Program-made: the position numbers and the translations under genes
Assembly: GCA_965197825.1 (NCBI GenBank)
Contig: CBDANW010000002.1
Location: forward strand, 1,860,001 to 1,924,000
Source of the DNA: CBDANW01 sp965197825
GTDB taxonomy: Bacteria > Acidobacteriota > Vicinamibacteria > Marinacidobacterales > DATDRI01
Direction of reading: 5' to 3'
Length of the DNA: 64,000 nucleotides
Shown here: positions 50,152 through 59,717 of the stretch, in pieces
How positions within the stretch are numbered: the first letter of the stretch is position 1
How the letters are laid out: each line of letters starts with the position of its first letter
The notes under the pieces: model-generated
Seen by the model: only the letters and a program-made list of their open reading frames with translations
Database searches by the model: none
What the model was told of the DNA's origin: nothing

Positions 50152-51240
50152 GTGACGGCATATCTAGTACTCGAAGACGGGCGCTACTTCACCGGCAGCT
50201 CCCTTGGCGCTCCCCGCGACGCGACTGGTGAGATCGTCTTCAACACCGGTCTCACCGGCTATCAGGAGATCCTCACCGACCCGTCCTATCGCGGCCAGAT
50301 CGTCACTCTCACCTACCCGCACATCGGAAACTACGGGGTCAATAACGAGGACGTGGAGTCCGAGCGTCCGATGGTGGAAGCGCTCGTAGTGCGAGAACGC
50401 TCCCCGATCGCCAGCAATCACCGGGCCTCGGACACGCTGGACGCGTACTTGAGTGACAATGGAATTCCCGCGATCTATGGAATCGACACCCGCGACCTCA
50501 CCCGGCATATTCGCTCTAAAGGAGCGATGCGGGCCCTCCTGACAACGACCGAGGCTCCCATAGAGGACCAAGTTGCGAAGGCAGGCAGCGCCCGGGCGAT
50601 GGTGGGTGCCGACCTGGCGAAAGAAGTCAGTTGCCGCAAGCCGTATTCCTGGCCGGCCACTAGCGAGGAACGCTTCCATGTCGTCGCCTATGACCTGGGG
50701 ATCAAGCGCGGGATCCTGCGGGGTCTGGCGTCACGGGGGATACGGGTGACGGTGGTGCCTGCGGCAACCCCGGCGTCCGAAGCCCTCTCGTTGAAGCCCG
50801 ACGGCATCCTGTTCTCGAACGGGCCGGGCGACCCGGAGCCGCTCGACTATGCGGTGGCGTCCGCGCGAGACCTCCTCGGGAAGTTACCGGTCTTTGGGAT
50901 TTGCTTGGGACACCAAGTGCTCGCGCTGGCAGCGGGCGGGCGAACCTTCAAGCTTCCCTTCGGTCATCATGGAACGAACCATCCCGTCAAGAGATCGTCC
51001 GACGGTGCCGTCGAGATCACGTCACAAAACCATGGCTTCGCGGTGGAGGAAGATTCACTGCGCGGACTCCCGGTGGAGCTCACCCACTTCAATTTGAATG
51101 ACGGAACCCTCGAAGGGTTCCGACTGAAGAATGCCCCCGTGATGAGCGTTCAGTATCACCCGGAAGCTTCTCCCGGTCCCCATGACGCACAGTATCTCTT
51201 CGACGACTATTTGAAGATGCTCGAAAGCGGGAGAGTCTAG
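50152..51240 (+). CDS. carA: Carbamoyl-phosphate synthase small (glutaminase) subunit
   Basis: A 362-residue subunit that hydrolyses glutamine and channels ammonia to CarB for arginine and pyrimidine synthesis. The N-terminal domain starts YLVLEDGRYFTGSSLGA; the class I amidotransferase triad is visible: Cys in GICLGHQVLALA, and His/Glu in QYHPEASPGP. The start is GTG 50152. A TACAAT (50128-50133) with a weak TTCCAT 17 bases upstream suggests a promoter with a very short leader. carB follows after three bases. Confidence 0.96.
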   Translation: MTAYLVLEDGRYFTGSSLGAPRDATGEIVFNTGLTGYQEILTDPSYRGQIVTLTYPHIGNYGVNNEDVESERPMVEALVVRERSPIASNHRASDTLDAYLSDNGIPAIYGIDTRDLTRHIRSKGAMRALLTTTEAPIEDQVAKAGSARAMVGADLAKEVSCRKPYSWPATSEERFHVVAYDLGIKRGILRGLASRGIRVTVVPAATPASEALSLKPDGILFSNGPGDPEPLDYAVASARDLLGKLPVFGICLGHQVLALAAGGRTFKLPFGHHGTNHPVKRSSDGAVEITSQNHGFAVEEDSLRGLPVELTHFNLNDGTLEGFRLKNAPVMSVQYHPEASPGPHDAQYLFDDYLKMLESGRV

Positions 51241-51243
51241 AGC

Positions 51244-54200
51244 ATGCCGCGAGACATGAGCATCGGAAGCGTCCTGGTCGTGGGTTCGGGGCCGATCGTG
51301 ATCGGCCAGGCCGCCGAGTTCGACTACGCGGGAACGCAGGCGGTGAAGGTCTTGCGCCGGGAAGGCGTGCGGGTGATTTTGGTGAACTCCAATCCCGCGA
51401 CCATCATGACCGACCCCGAGTTGGCCGATCGAACCTACATCGAGCCCCTCACTCGCGAGTTCATCGAGCCGATCCTGGAACGCGAGCGTCCCGACGCGCT
51501 CCTCCCCACCGTGGGTGGGCAAACCGGGCTCAATCTCGCCGTGGAGCTCGCCGAATCCGGTGCGCTCGAACGCTACGGTGTGCGTCTCATCGGAGCACGG
51601 CTCGAAGCCGTGAAGCTCGCCGAGGATCGGCAGTTGTTCAAGCAAGCGATGATCGAAGCCGGCCTGGACGTGCCCCGAAGCGGTTACGTAGGCAGCTTGG
51701 AAGAAGCGCGCGAACTCGTGGAAGAAATCGGCTACCCCGCCATTCTTCGACCATCCTTCACACTCGGTGGAACGGGCGGCGGCGTTGCCTACAACCTGGA
51801 CGAGTACATCGAGCTCGCTCGCAGAGGGCTCTTCCAGTCCCCGGTCCAGCGGGTTCTCGTCGAGGAGTCACTTCTCGGCTGGAAGGAGTTCGAGCTAGAG
51901 GTGATGCGGGACGGAGCCTCGAACTTCACGGTCATTTGTTCGATCGAGAATTTCGATCCCATGGGTGTGCATACTGGAGATTCCATCACCGTGGTGCCGG
52001 CCCAAACGCTCACCGACGTGGAGTACCAGGAGATGCGGGACGCGGCGCGCCGCGTCATCGATGCCGTAGGTGTCGAGACCGGCGGTAGCAATATCCAGTT
52101 TGCCGTCGAGCCATCGACCGGCCGTATGGTTATCATCGAGATGAACCCGCGGGTCTCTCGTAGCTCGGCCCTCGCTTCGAAGGCCACCGGCTTCCCCATC
52201 GCGAAGATCGCGGCGAAAGTGGCTCTCGGTTACCGCTTGGACGAGATCGAGAACGACATCACTCGCACGACCCCCGCCAGCTTCGAGCCGACTATCGACT
52301 ACGTCGTGGTGAAGATGCCTCGCTGGAACTTCAAGAAGTTCCCGCAGGCCGACCCCACGCTCGGAATACAGATGAAGTCGGTGGGAGAAGTCATGGCCCT
52401 CGGATCCAACTTTAGAGAGGCGCTCTTGAAGGCGTTGCGCTCGCTCGAGCGGAACGACGAAGGGGTAGGCGTCCTGTTGACGGAGCCGGGGGAGGAGAAG
52501 AGTCTCCGGCGACGACTTCGCGTGCCGACTCCGGATCGGCTGAGACTGTTATTCCAGGCCCTCTCTCAGGGGATTACGGTGGAGGAGATTCACCGTCTGA
52601 CCGATATCGATCCATGGTTTCTGGAGCAGCTCCTCATTATCGTTGAGCTCAAGAATCGACTGGCCTCCGGGGACGTCGAGCCCCTGCTTTCCGAGGCCAA
52701 GGCATGCGGATTCTCGGATCGGCAGATAGCCCACCTCGCCAACGTCAGCGAAGAATCGATTCGGAAAAAGAGAAAGGAGCTGGGGTTGCAGCCCAGCTTC
52801 AAACGCGTCGACACCTGTGCGGCGGAGTTCGTGTCCTACACGCCGTACCTCTATTCGACCTACGGGGTGGAGAGCGAATTGGAGCCCAGCGATCGGCGGA
52901 AGCTGATGATCCTGGGAAGCGGCCCCAACCGAATCGGTCAGGGTATCGAGTTCGACTACTGCTGCTGCCAGGCTGCCTACACGCTAAGCGAGGCGGACAT
53001 CGACTCGATCATGGTCAACTGCAACCCGGAAACCGTTTCCACGGACTACGACACGTCGGACCGACTCTATTTCGAGCCCCTCACTCTCGAGGATGTTCTT
53101 CATATCGTGGATGCGGAGCAGCCCGATGCCGCCATCGTGCAGTTCGGGGGTCAGACGCCGCTCAAGCTCGCCCGTGCGCTCGAAGCGGAGGGCGTGCCTA
53201 TCTTGGGCACGTCACCCGAAAGCATCGACATCGCGGAGGATCGAAAGCGCTTCTCATCATTATTAGCGGAGCACAGGATCCCGCAGCCACTGAGCGCAAG
53301 CGCCCGGTCGCTCGAAGAGGCGCTCGAGAGCGCGTCTCGGATCGGCTATCCGATTCTGGTGCGTCCTTCTTACGTGCTAGGTGGACGGGCGATGGCGATC
53401 GTCTACGACCGCGAGCGCCTCGAAGGATACATGAGGGATGCGGTGGAAGCTTCGCCAACCCACCCGGTGTATATCGACCGCTTCTTGGAAGACGCGTTCG
53501 AGGTCGATGTGGACGCTCTTTCGGACGGGAAAGACCTGGTGATCGGGGGCATCATGGAGCACATCGAGGAAGCGGGGATCCATTCCGGCGATAGCTCGAG
53601 CGTGCTCCCTCCCTACCTCGTGGAGCCGACGCATCTCGACACGATTAGGAAGTACACGCGGCAGATTGCCCTAGCGCTTCCCGTCAAGGGACTCCTCAAC
53701 GTGCAGTACGCGATCCAGGACGGAATCGTGTACGTGCTCGAGGCCAATCCGAGAGCGTCGAGGACGGTTCCCTTCGTGAGCAAGTCGACGGGGGTCCCTT
53801 TGGTCAAGGCGGCCCTCAGAGTGATGCTGGGTGAATCGGTCGCTTCCCTCGGGCTTCCCGACGAGCTCCCCTTGCCTCAGACTTCGGTGAAGGTGCCGGT
53901 GTTCCCCTTCGTCAAGTTTCCCGGAGTAGATAGTGTCTTGGGTCCGGAGATGAAGTCGACGGGCGAGGTCATGGGAACCTCCGATGACTTCGGCACCGCC
54001 TTCGCCAAGGGTCAAATGGCAGCCGGCCACAAGGTGCCCACTTCCGGCACCGCCTTCCTCTCCGTCAACGATAACGACAAGCCCGGGTTGGTGGACATCG
54101 CGATGCGCCTGTCTCGCTTGGGTTTCGATCTGGTTGCGACGCGGGGGACGGCGGCCTTTCTCGAATCGCACGGCCTCTCCGTGGAGCTCGTATTGAAGGT

Positions 54201-54468
54201 GAACGAGGGTCGCCCGCACATCGTCGACCTTCTGATTAGTGGCAAGGTGGATCTGGTCGTTAACACTCCATTTGGGAGAAAGTCGTTCCATGATGAAAAG
54301 GGCATTCGCGAAACCGCTGTCCAGCGGGGCGTCATCTGTATCACGACGCTCACCGGCGCGAACGCCACCGTGTCGGGGATCGAGGCCTTGCAGAAGGGGC
54401 GCTTCGACGTGCGAAGCCTCCAGGAGGTCCACCGCGGTGCGGTAGCCATGGCAAAGCAAGGTCGCTGA
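51244..54468 (+). CDS. carB: Carbamoyl-phosphate synthase large subunit
   Basis: A 1074-residue enzyme of normal length. Two homologous ATP-grasp halves are seen: SVLVVGSGPIVIGQAAEFDY at the start and LMILGSGPNRIGQGIEFDYC at about 555, with the EMNPR and EANPR metal-binding motifs in the respective halves. The C-terminal MGS-like allosteric domain (from about 935, GLVDIAMRLSRLGFDLVATR) is intact. It makes carbamoyl phosphate from bicarbonate, ammonia and two ATP. No frameshifts in 3.2 kb. Confidence 0.97.
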   Translation: MPRDMSIGSVLVVGSGPIVIGQAAEFDYAGTQAVKVLRREGVRVILVNSNPATIMTDPELADRTYIEPLTREFIEPILERERPDALLPTVGGQTGLNLAVELAESGALERYGVRLIGARLEAVKLAEDRQLFKQAMIEAGLDVPRSGYVGSLEEARELVEEIGYPAILRPSFTLGGTGGGVAYNLDEYIELARRGLFQSPVQRVLVEESLLGWKEFELEVMRDGASNFTVICSIENFDPMGVHTGDSITVVPAQTLTDVEYQEMRDAARRVIDAVGVETGGSNIQFAVEPSTGRMVIIEMNPRVSRSSALASKATGFPIAKIAAKVALGYRLDEIENDITRTTPASFEPTIDYVVVKMPRWNFKKFPQADPTLGIQMKSVGEVMALGSNFREALLKALRSLERNDEGVGVLLTEPGEEKSLRRRLRVPTPDRLRLLFQALSQGITVEEIHRLTDIDPWFLEQLLIIVELKNRLASGDVEPLLSEAKACGFSDRQIAHLANVSEESIRKKRKELGLQPSFKRVDTCAAEFVSYTPYLYSTYGVESELEPSDRRKLMILGSGPNRIGQGIEFDYCCCQAAYTLSEADIDSIMVNCNPETVSTDYDTSDRLYFEPLTLEDVLHIVDAEQPDAAIVQFGGQTPLKLARALEAEGVPILGTSPESIDIAEDRKRFSSLLAEHRIPQPLSASARSLEEALESASRIGYPILVRPSYVLGGRAMAIVYDRERLEGYMRDAVEASPTHPVYIDRFLEDAFEVDVDALSDGKDLVIGGIMEHIEEAGIHSGDSSSVLPPYLVEPTHLDTIRKYTRQIALALPVKGLLNVQYAIQDGIVYVLEANPRASRTVPFVSKSTGVPLVKAALRVMLGESVASLGLPDELPLPQTSVKVPVFPFVKFPGVDSVLGPEMKSTGEVMGTSDDFGTAFAKGQMAAGHKVPTSGTAFLSVNDNDKPGLVDIAMRLSRLGFDLVATRGTAAFLESHGLSVELVLKVNEGRPHIVDLLISGKVDLVVNTPFGRKSFHDEKGIRETAVQRGVICITTLTGANATVSGIEALQKGRFDVRSLQEVHRGAVAMAKQGR

Positions 54469-54494
54469 GGGAGGACCCACACCGGGGTGCCAAC

Positions 54495-55526
54495 ATGGAT
54501 TACAGCTCGGCGGGAGTCGACATCGATGCGGCGGCGAAGACCAAAGAAAAGATCCGCGTCCTAGCCCGAAAGACGTTTACCCCCGACGTCCTGGGCGATA
54601 TCGGGAGTTTCGGCGGGCTGTTTCGTCTGGACACGAGCCGATACCGCGAGCCGGTCCTGGTCTCGAGCGCCGACGGCGTAGGTACCAAGCTAAAAGTCGC
54701 CTTTGCCTCCGGACGACACGATACCGTTGGCTACGACCTGGTCTCGCACTGCATCAACGACATCCTCGTCCAGGGTGCCCGTCCCCTCTTCTTCCTCGAC
54801 TATCTGGCAATGGGTAAGCTCGTGCCCGATGTGGCCGAAGCCGTCATCTCGGGAATCGCGGAAGCCTGCGAGGAGTTCGGCGTCACACTCATCGGTGGGG
54901 AGACGGCGGAGATGCCCGGTTTCTATCCGCCCGGCGAGTACGATCTGGCGGGGACGATCGTTGGTGTGGTCGAGCGGGAGAACATCATCGACGGCTCGCC
55001 CCTCACCCCCGGAGATTCTCTGATCGGGTTGGGCTCGACAGGGCTTCATACGAACGGATACTCATTGGCGCGGAAGATCTTCTTCGAGCAGGAAAGCTTG
55101 AACGCCGAGAGCACGGTCGCCGAGCTAGGCGCTTCGGTGGCAGAGCTTCTTCTGGCGCGGCATCGATGCTACCTTCCTTTAATAGCGCCCTTGTTGGAAA
55201 AACGGCTCGTCAAGGCTATGGCCCACATTACCGGTGGAGGCCTTACCGACAACATTCCCCGTGTCCTGCCTCGGAAGACGGCGGCGCGAGTCCGCCTGGG
55301 AAGCTGGCCGTTACCGCCGCTTTTCGACTACTTGAGGAAGAAGGGTTCTATCTCCGAGGCAGAGATGTTGCGTACCTTCAACGTTGGAATCGGAATGGTC
55401 GTGATGGTGGGAAGCGAGCATCGCTCGGAAGCTTTGGAGCTGCTGTCGCAGAACGGAGAAACGCCGATTGTGATCGGCGAGGTCGTCTCGGGGGATGGCC
55501 AGGTAATCTATGAGGGCTCTCTTTGA
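54495..55526 (+). CDS. purM: Phosphoribosylformylglycinamidine cyclo-ligase (AIR synthetase)
   Basis: A 343-residue purine enzyme closing the imidazole ring. The N-terminus DYSSAGVDIDAAAKTK and ADGVGTKLKVA are signature sequences, with GGETAEMPGFYPPGEYDLAG at about 135-154 and the ATP-binding GLHTNGYSLAR. Its stop overlaps the TTG start of purN. It lies 26 bases after carB in the same direction, so pyrimidine and purine steps may be co-transcribed. Confidence 0.96.
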   Translation: MDYSSAGVDIDAAAKTKEKIRVLARKTFTPDVLGDIGSFGGLFRLDTSRYREPVLVSSADGVGTKLKVAFASGRHDTVGYDLVSHCINDILVQGARPLFFLDYLAMGKLVPDVAEAVISGIAEACEEFGVTLIGGETAEMPGFYPPGEYDLAGTIVGVVERENIIDGSPLTPGDSLIGLGSTGLHTNGYSLARKIFFEQESLNAESTVAELGASVAELLLARHRCYLPLIAPLLEKRLVKAMAHITGGGLTDNIPRVLPRKTAARVRLGSWPLPPLFDYLRKKGSISEAEMLRTFNVGIGMVVMVGSEHRSEALELLSQNGETPIVIGEVVSGDGQVIYEGSL

Positions 55527-56119
55527 GCGCGGATGGCCGCACTCTCGGCATTTTGATTTCAGGACGAGGCTCGAACATGGAAGCCATCCTCGACGCGGTG
55601 CGGCAGGGCGAGCTCGAGGCGCAGGTTGGGATCGTGGTGAGCAACATGGCGACGGCGGCTGGTCTTTCCCGAGCCAAGGAAGCCGGCGTTCCCACTGTCG
55701 TGATCGATCACAAGAACTTCTCCTCCCGAGAGGAGTTCGATCGGGCCGTCGTCGATGAGCTGAAGAAACGGGAAGTCGACGTCGTGTGTCTCGCCGGTTT
55801 CATGAGGCTTCTGTCAGCGTTTTTCGTCCGGACCTTTCGCGGCCGAATCCTGAACATCCATCCTTCTTTGCTACCGTCGTTTCCGGGACTCAACGCCCAG
55901 CGTCAGGCCTTGGAGCATGGCGTCAAGGTGTCGGGTTGCACGGTACACATCGTTGACGAGGAGCTCGACCACGGACCAATCGTGCTCCAAACCGCGGTGC
56001 CGGTTCGAGAAGACGATACCGAAGAGACTCTCTCGAACCGCATTCTCGAGGAAGAGCACCGTGCCTACCCAAGGGCCATTCGTCTCCTTCTCGATGGTCT
56101 GAACGCGCCGTCGCAATAG
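55523..56119 (+). CDS. purN: Phosphoribosylglycinamide formyltransferase
   Basis: A 198-residue folate-dependent enzyme. LGILISGRGSNMEAIL (phosphate loop), VCLAGFMRLLSAFFV and ILNIHPSLLPSFPGLNAQRQ (catalytic Asn-His region) are clear, and the catalytic Asp is in VDEELDHGPIVLQ. The start is TTG 55523, overlapping the purM stop by four bases. Confidence 0.95.
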   Translation: MSADGRTLGILISGRGSNMEAILDAVRQGELEAQVGIVVSNMATAAGLSRAKEAGVPTVVIDHKNFSSREEFDRAVVDELKKREVDVVCLAGFMRLLSAFFVRTFRGRILNIHPSLLPSFPGLNAQRQALEHGVKVSGCTVHIVDEELDHGPIVLQTAVPVREDDTEETLSNRILEEEHRAYPRAIRLLLDGLNAPSQ

Positions 56120-56123
56120 ATTC

Positions 56124-57344
56124 ATGCAGAAGAGTCTCGACGAACAGATCGCCTACCTGACCAAAGGCACCGTCGACGTGGTACGGTCGGAAGAGCTCCG
56201 TTCCAAGCTGGAGCGCTCGGCCAACACCGGAAAGCCGCTGCGCGTCAAAGTGGGGTTCGATCCCTCCGCTCCGGACATCCATCTCGGGCACACCGTGGTC
56301 ATGAGAAAAATGAAGCACTTTCAGGATCTCGGCCATACAGTCTTCTTTCTCATTGGTGATTTCACCGGTCACATCGGGGACCCTAGTGGCAAATCGAAGA
56401 CGCGTCCCCAACTCACGCGCGAGCAAGTGGTGGAGAACGCCGAGACTTACAAGCAGCAGGTGTTCAAGATCCTGGACCCCGACAAAACCGAGATCGTGTT
56501 CAATAGCGACTGGCTAAACAAACTGGACGGCGAAGCCTTCGTACGATTAGCCTCCAAGTACACCGTCGCGCGCATGCTGGAGCGTGATGACTTCAAGCGG
56601 CGCTATCAAGCTCAAGAATCCATCTCTATTCATGAGTTTCTCTATCCTTTAGCCCAAGCTTACGATTCGGTCCATCTGGAGTCTGACTTCGAGCTCGGCG
56701 GAACGGATCAGACCTTCAATCTCCTCGTCGGCCGGGACATCATGCGGGAGTACGGTCTGGAGCCCCAGGTCATCATGACGATGCCTCTTCTAGAAGGACT
56801 GGACGGCGTCGAGAAGATGTCGAAGAGCCTCGACAACTACGTCGGCATCACCGAGGCACCCGAAGAAATGTTCGGGAAGCTCATGTCCATCTCGGACGAT
56901 CTGATGTATCGCTACTACGAGCTTCTTACGGACAAGAGCGTCGCCGATATCGAGAAACTGCGTCAAGACGTTGCGGCGGGCAAAGTACACCCCAAGCGCG
57001 CGAAGATGGATCTAGCCCGTCAGATCATCACCGACTTTCACTCCGCGGCACGCGCCCAGCAAGCGGAGGACGCCTTCGAAAAGCAGTTCCGCAAGAAGGA
57101 GCTGCCGGACTACATCCCGGAGTACCACCTCGCAAAGAGATTCCAGCCCATCTTGCTTTCCCGCCTCATCGCGAATTCCGGTCTGGCGTCCTCCAAAAGT
57201 GAAGCGAGCCGCCTCATTACGCAGGGCGCGGTCCAGATAGACGGCGAACGGGTTCCTGCCGATCGCGAGATCACGCTCGGCGGAACAGGGAGGGTCGTCC
57301 TCAAAGTCGGCAAACGACGATTCTGCCGGGTCGTCCAGGGTTGA
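56124..57344 (+). CDS. tyrS: Tyrosyl-tRNA synthetase
   Basis: A 406-residue class I synthetase charging tRNA-Tyr. The HIGH-type motif is HLGH at 53-56 in FDPSAPDIHLGHTVV, and KMSKS is at 231-235. The C-terminal S4 RNA-binding domain (ASSKSEASRLITQGAVQIDG) is present. Length and motif spacing fit the TyrZ/TyrRS-II type. It starts four bases after purN. Confidence 0.95.
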   Translation: MQKSLDEQIAYLTKGTVDVVRSEELRSKLERSANTGKPLRVKVGFDPSAPDIHLGHTVVMRKMKHFQDLGHTVFFLIGDFTGHIGDPSGKSKTRPQLTREQVVENAETYKQQVFKILDPDKTEIVFNSDWLNKLDGEAFVRLASKYTVARMLERDDFKRRYQAQESISIHEFLYPLAQAYDSVHLESDFELGGTDQTFNLLVGRDIMREYGLEPQVIMTMPLLEGLDGVEKMSKSLDNYVGITEAPEEMFGKLMSISDDLMYRYYELLTDKSVADIEKLRQDVAAGKVHPKRAKMDLARQIITDFHSAARAQQAEDAFEKQFRKKELPDYIPEYHLAKRFQPILLSRLIANSGLASSKSEASRLITQGAVQIDGERVPADREITLGGTGRVVLKVGKRRFCRVVQG

Positions 57345-57361
57345 TGTTCGATTACCCCCCA

Positions 57362-57391
57362 TTGACAAACGGGAGCGGCTGGGCATATATA
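57362..57391 (+). promoter_or_regulatory. Near-consensus sigma-70 promoter
   Basis: TTGACA (57362-57367), 18-base spacer, TATATA (57386-57391). It lies 18 bases after tyrS and points to the secreted-protein gene at 57580. Confidence 0.65.
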
Positions 57392-57396
57392 GGGTT

Positions 57397-57579
57397 GCCT
57401 AACCCGCCCGACGCAACACAGAGTGCTGGAAGGTAGGTGTCTCGCAATCAGAGGACGTGTTAGGGCCGCTAGGGTGGCCACTGCCGTTCTTGCCTTTCGT
57501 GGAAACCCCAACAGGGTCTCATCGCCCAAGGCCAGCGTGGAAACGCTCGAGGCCGGCGTTGAAATCTGGAGGCGCCAAC
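57397..57579 (+). promoter_or_regulatory. Long structured 5' leader
   Basis: About 180 untranslated bases between the promoter and ATG 57580. Short inverted pairs are visible (agcgt-ggaa-acgct; aacccc/agggt; ggcc blocks near 57476 and 57551), and the end carries tggagg as ribosome binding site. I do not recognise a known riboswitch class. It could be a leader controlling export of the secreted protein or simply spacer. Confidence 0.3.
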
Positions 57580-57912
57580 ATGTTAACGACTAGTAAGTTT
57601 CTGATTCCATTGACCCTTATGGTGAGTTTCGGACTCTTTTCTCCGGGACTGTTCGCGCAGTCATCTGAATCTGAGACAGTTTTCTTTACCGGACCGCAGA
57701 ATCAGATTTCGAGAGTCGTTGAGTTCCTTCCCGCTCCGCTTGGTGGGACTTCCTTTCCCGTCATCGATGAGTCGGGAACGAACTACCAAGGACTCGTCAT
57801 TCGGGAAGACTTGCTTACCCAATGGAGGTTTGTTCTCGGTCAACGCGGCCCCCGGAGGTGCCGATCAGGTGGTGACGAATCCGCGAGATCCCGCCTGTCC
57901 GCCGGGGCTTGA
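57580..57912 (+). pseudogene. N-terminal part of a frameshifted secreted protein
   Basis: ATG 57580 after TGGAGG. MLTTSKFLIPLTLMVSFGLF is a signal peptide ending near LFAQ. The mature part reads TVFFTGPQNQISRVVEFLPA up to about LVIREDLLT near 57815; then coding moves to the next frame. The remainder of this frame is non-homologous and Arg-rich. Confidence 0.65.
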
Positions 57913-59422
57913 TGCGCCTGTGGGATGTCTCCCAGGTGGCTACGACGCGGCGGGCCCGCAGGTTATCGACGCCGACGTCCGCGTCAATAACGTCCCAACG
58001 CAGCTGCTCGCGGACGTGAAAGTCCTGAGGTTCAACGCGGCGGTTGACTTCGCTGCGGGCAAAGCGCTGCAGATTGGCGATGTCGCTGTGCTGGTCCAAA
58101 CGCCGGCCACGGTGCTGCTATATAAGGAACCCGCCGCCGGTTGGGAAAGCTGCAACGGGAATTGCGACCCGGACGTCGTCATCCCGACGAGTCGATTTGA
58201 CGGTATGGAGCCGCGGGGGTTCACCTTCGCTCCTAATGGTGAATTTCTCATCACCACCAAGCAGAATCTGATTCTCCGCTTCGGCCCAGACGGTCAGCGG
58301 GTGACGGACGCGGGGGTTCCTCTCGACTTCGCTTTCTTACCCGGTAGCGGTGCCAAGATTGCCGTCGGGCTTCAAGGAGACGTCAGCCGGGCATTCGTGG
58401 CCATTCACAATAACGGGATTATCCAGCGATATCGGTTCGCGTCAGATGTGGCTGGCACTCCCGATGGAACTGGCATTCCCGATGGGGAAGTGTCGATCGA
58501 TGTCAGCGCGCCCGAAGGCGTGACGATTGCCACAGGTACCGGCGACGCCCCGGTTTTCGCGGGACCGAATATCGTGACGGCTCACTCGGGGCTGACAACC
58601 ACATGGGACAAGATCACTAAAGACGGGATCACGATCGCTTTGTGTAATGCATTCGACGATCCCCGGGAGGGCGATGAGGAGGAGCTGTTTCTCTGCGTAA
58701 ACCCGGATACCGACCCTGACCTTGACCCTAACTGCGCTAACCCGACGACGGCAGACGAGTTCCTTAACCTGGGGCTCGCAAGAATTGTGCCCTCCTATTT
58801 TAGTACTTTTCAGAGATTGGCTCCCGATGGCAGCACAACCGGCCCATTTACGGCCGTTATTTGTGTCATGAGCGTCAACGCAGTTTTTGAAGACGGAATA
58901 ACTGACGTGTCTTTCGAGGATGTGTGGCTTGGGTATCAGCCCCCCTGCTCCCACGACCCGATTCTTGTACACCACGGAGCCCGACAAGCCTCTGACGGAA
59001 CCGTCCTTCCCCGAGGCGCCGCTCTTCTCAGACTTCACGACGGGTCAGACTCTACTCGGAGGAGGACGTCGAGGAGGTCTCTGGGGATGCCAGCCACCTT
59101 TGATCGGCGCACGGAAGAGGGTAACAGGGACGTGGCTAACGCCGGGAACTGCACCACAGCGGATGGGGTCATACCCTGCAAACTCAAGAAGCTCCAAGAG
59201 GTTTTGTCGGAGACTTCTTCTCCTTGCATTGACTGGCGAGCTCGGAAGAGACTTCAAAACCGTCTCGACAGGGTTATCAATTCATTTAGGAGATCGAGCG
59301 ACTGTCGCGCCAGGGCCGCCCTCGTATCTTTCCAAAACGAAATCACAAACCAAAGTGAAGCTTTTTCGAAGTGTCCAAGCACGGTCAGCGCCGACCTGGA
59401 CGCGCGTGCGGAAACCGCGTAG
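57719..59422 (+). pseudogene. Main part of the frameshifted secreted protein, unknown family
   Basis: Meaningful coding begins near 57815 (PNGGLFSVNAAPGGADQVVT) and includes a beta-propeller-like part (GFTFAPNGEFLITTKQNLIL, AVGLQGDVSRAFVAIHNNG) and cysteine pairs (CNGNCDPD, CVNPDTDPDLDPNC). Around 58940-59120 the frame is disturbed: another frame reads PTTRFLYTTEPDKPLTEPS. The tail (IPCKLKKLQEVLSETSSPC) is again in this frame and ends in a partly duplicated segment. At least three shifts. It is extracellular by its signal peptide; the function is unknown. Confidence 0.55.
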
Positions 59423-59490
59423 CTTCTCCTCCGAATCGCGACGTTCCAACCCCGACCTGGACGCGCGTGCGGAAACCACTCTCTTCTCGT
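59391..59490 (+). repeat. Tandem 61-bp duplication at the gene end
   Basis: ccgacctggacgcgcgtgcg begins at 59391 and again at 59452, followed in both copies by gaaacc and related tcttctc-tcga sequence. The period of 61 is not a multiple of three, so the duplication changes the frame; copy 1 ends in tag, while copy 2 reads DLDARAETTLFSFDQPVTC. Confidence 0.7.
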
Positions 59491-59561
59491 TCGATCAGCC
59501 GGTCACGTGTAGTCCATAAGCAGGCCGCCGTTCGCTTAAAGGCGTCCGTTCCGTGAGAAAT

Positions 59562-59588
59562 TTAGGGGGCAGCCAAGCTGCCCCCTAA
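59562..59588. terminator. Strong stem-loop terminator
   Basis: A perfect 12-bp stem ttagggggcagc/gctgccccctaa with a three-base loop, followed by ctgtttct. It lies downstream of the secreted-protein gene. The T-tract is short, so it may be a bidirectional or stem-only terminator. Confidence 0.65.
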
Positions 59589-59717
59589 CTGTTTCTAGCT
59601 CAGGGCGTTGTGGTTTGACTTCGGCCGGCGACCACTCCTAAGATAGCATCTGCCAGCCCGGGGATGTCCCGGCCGCTGTTGAATTTGGTCGGGTAGCGGC
59701 GGCACCTGTGAATACTC

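Noticed and set aside
53671..54480. 269-codon frame antisense to carB
   Set aside because: It lies wholly within a perfect carB reading, so it is a shadow.
57397..57579. c-di-GMP or cobalamin riboswitch
   Set aside because: The conserved core sequences of those classes were looked for by eye and not found.
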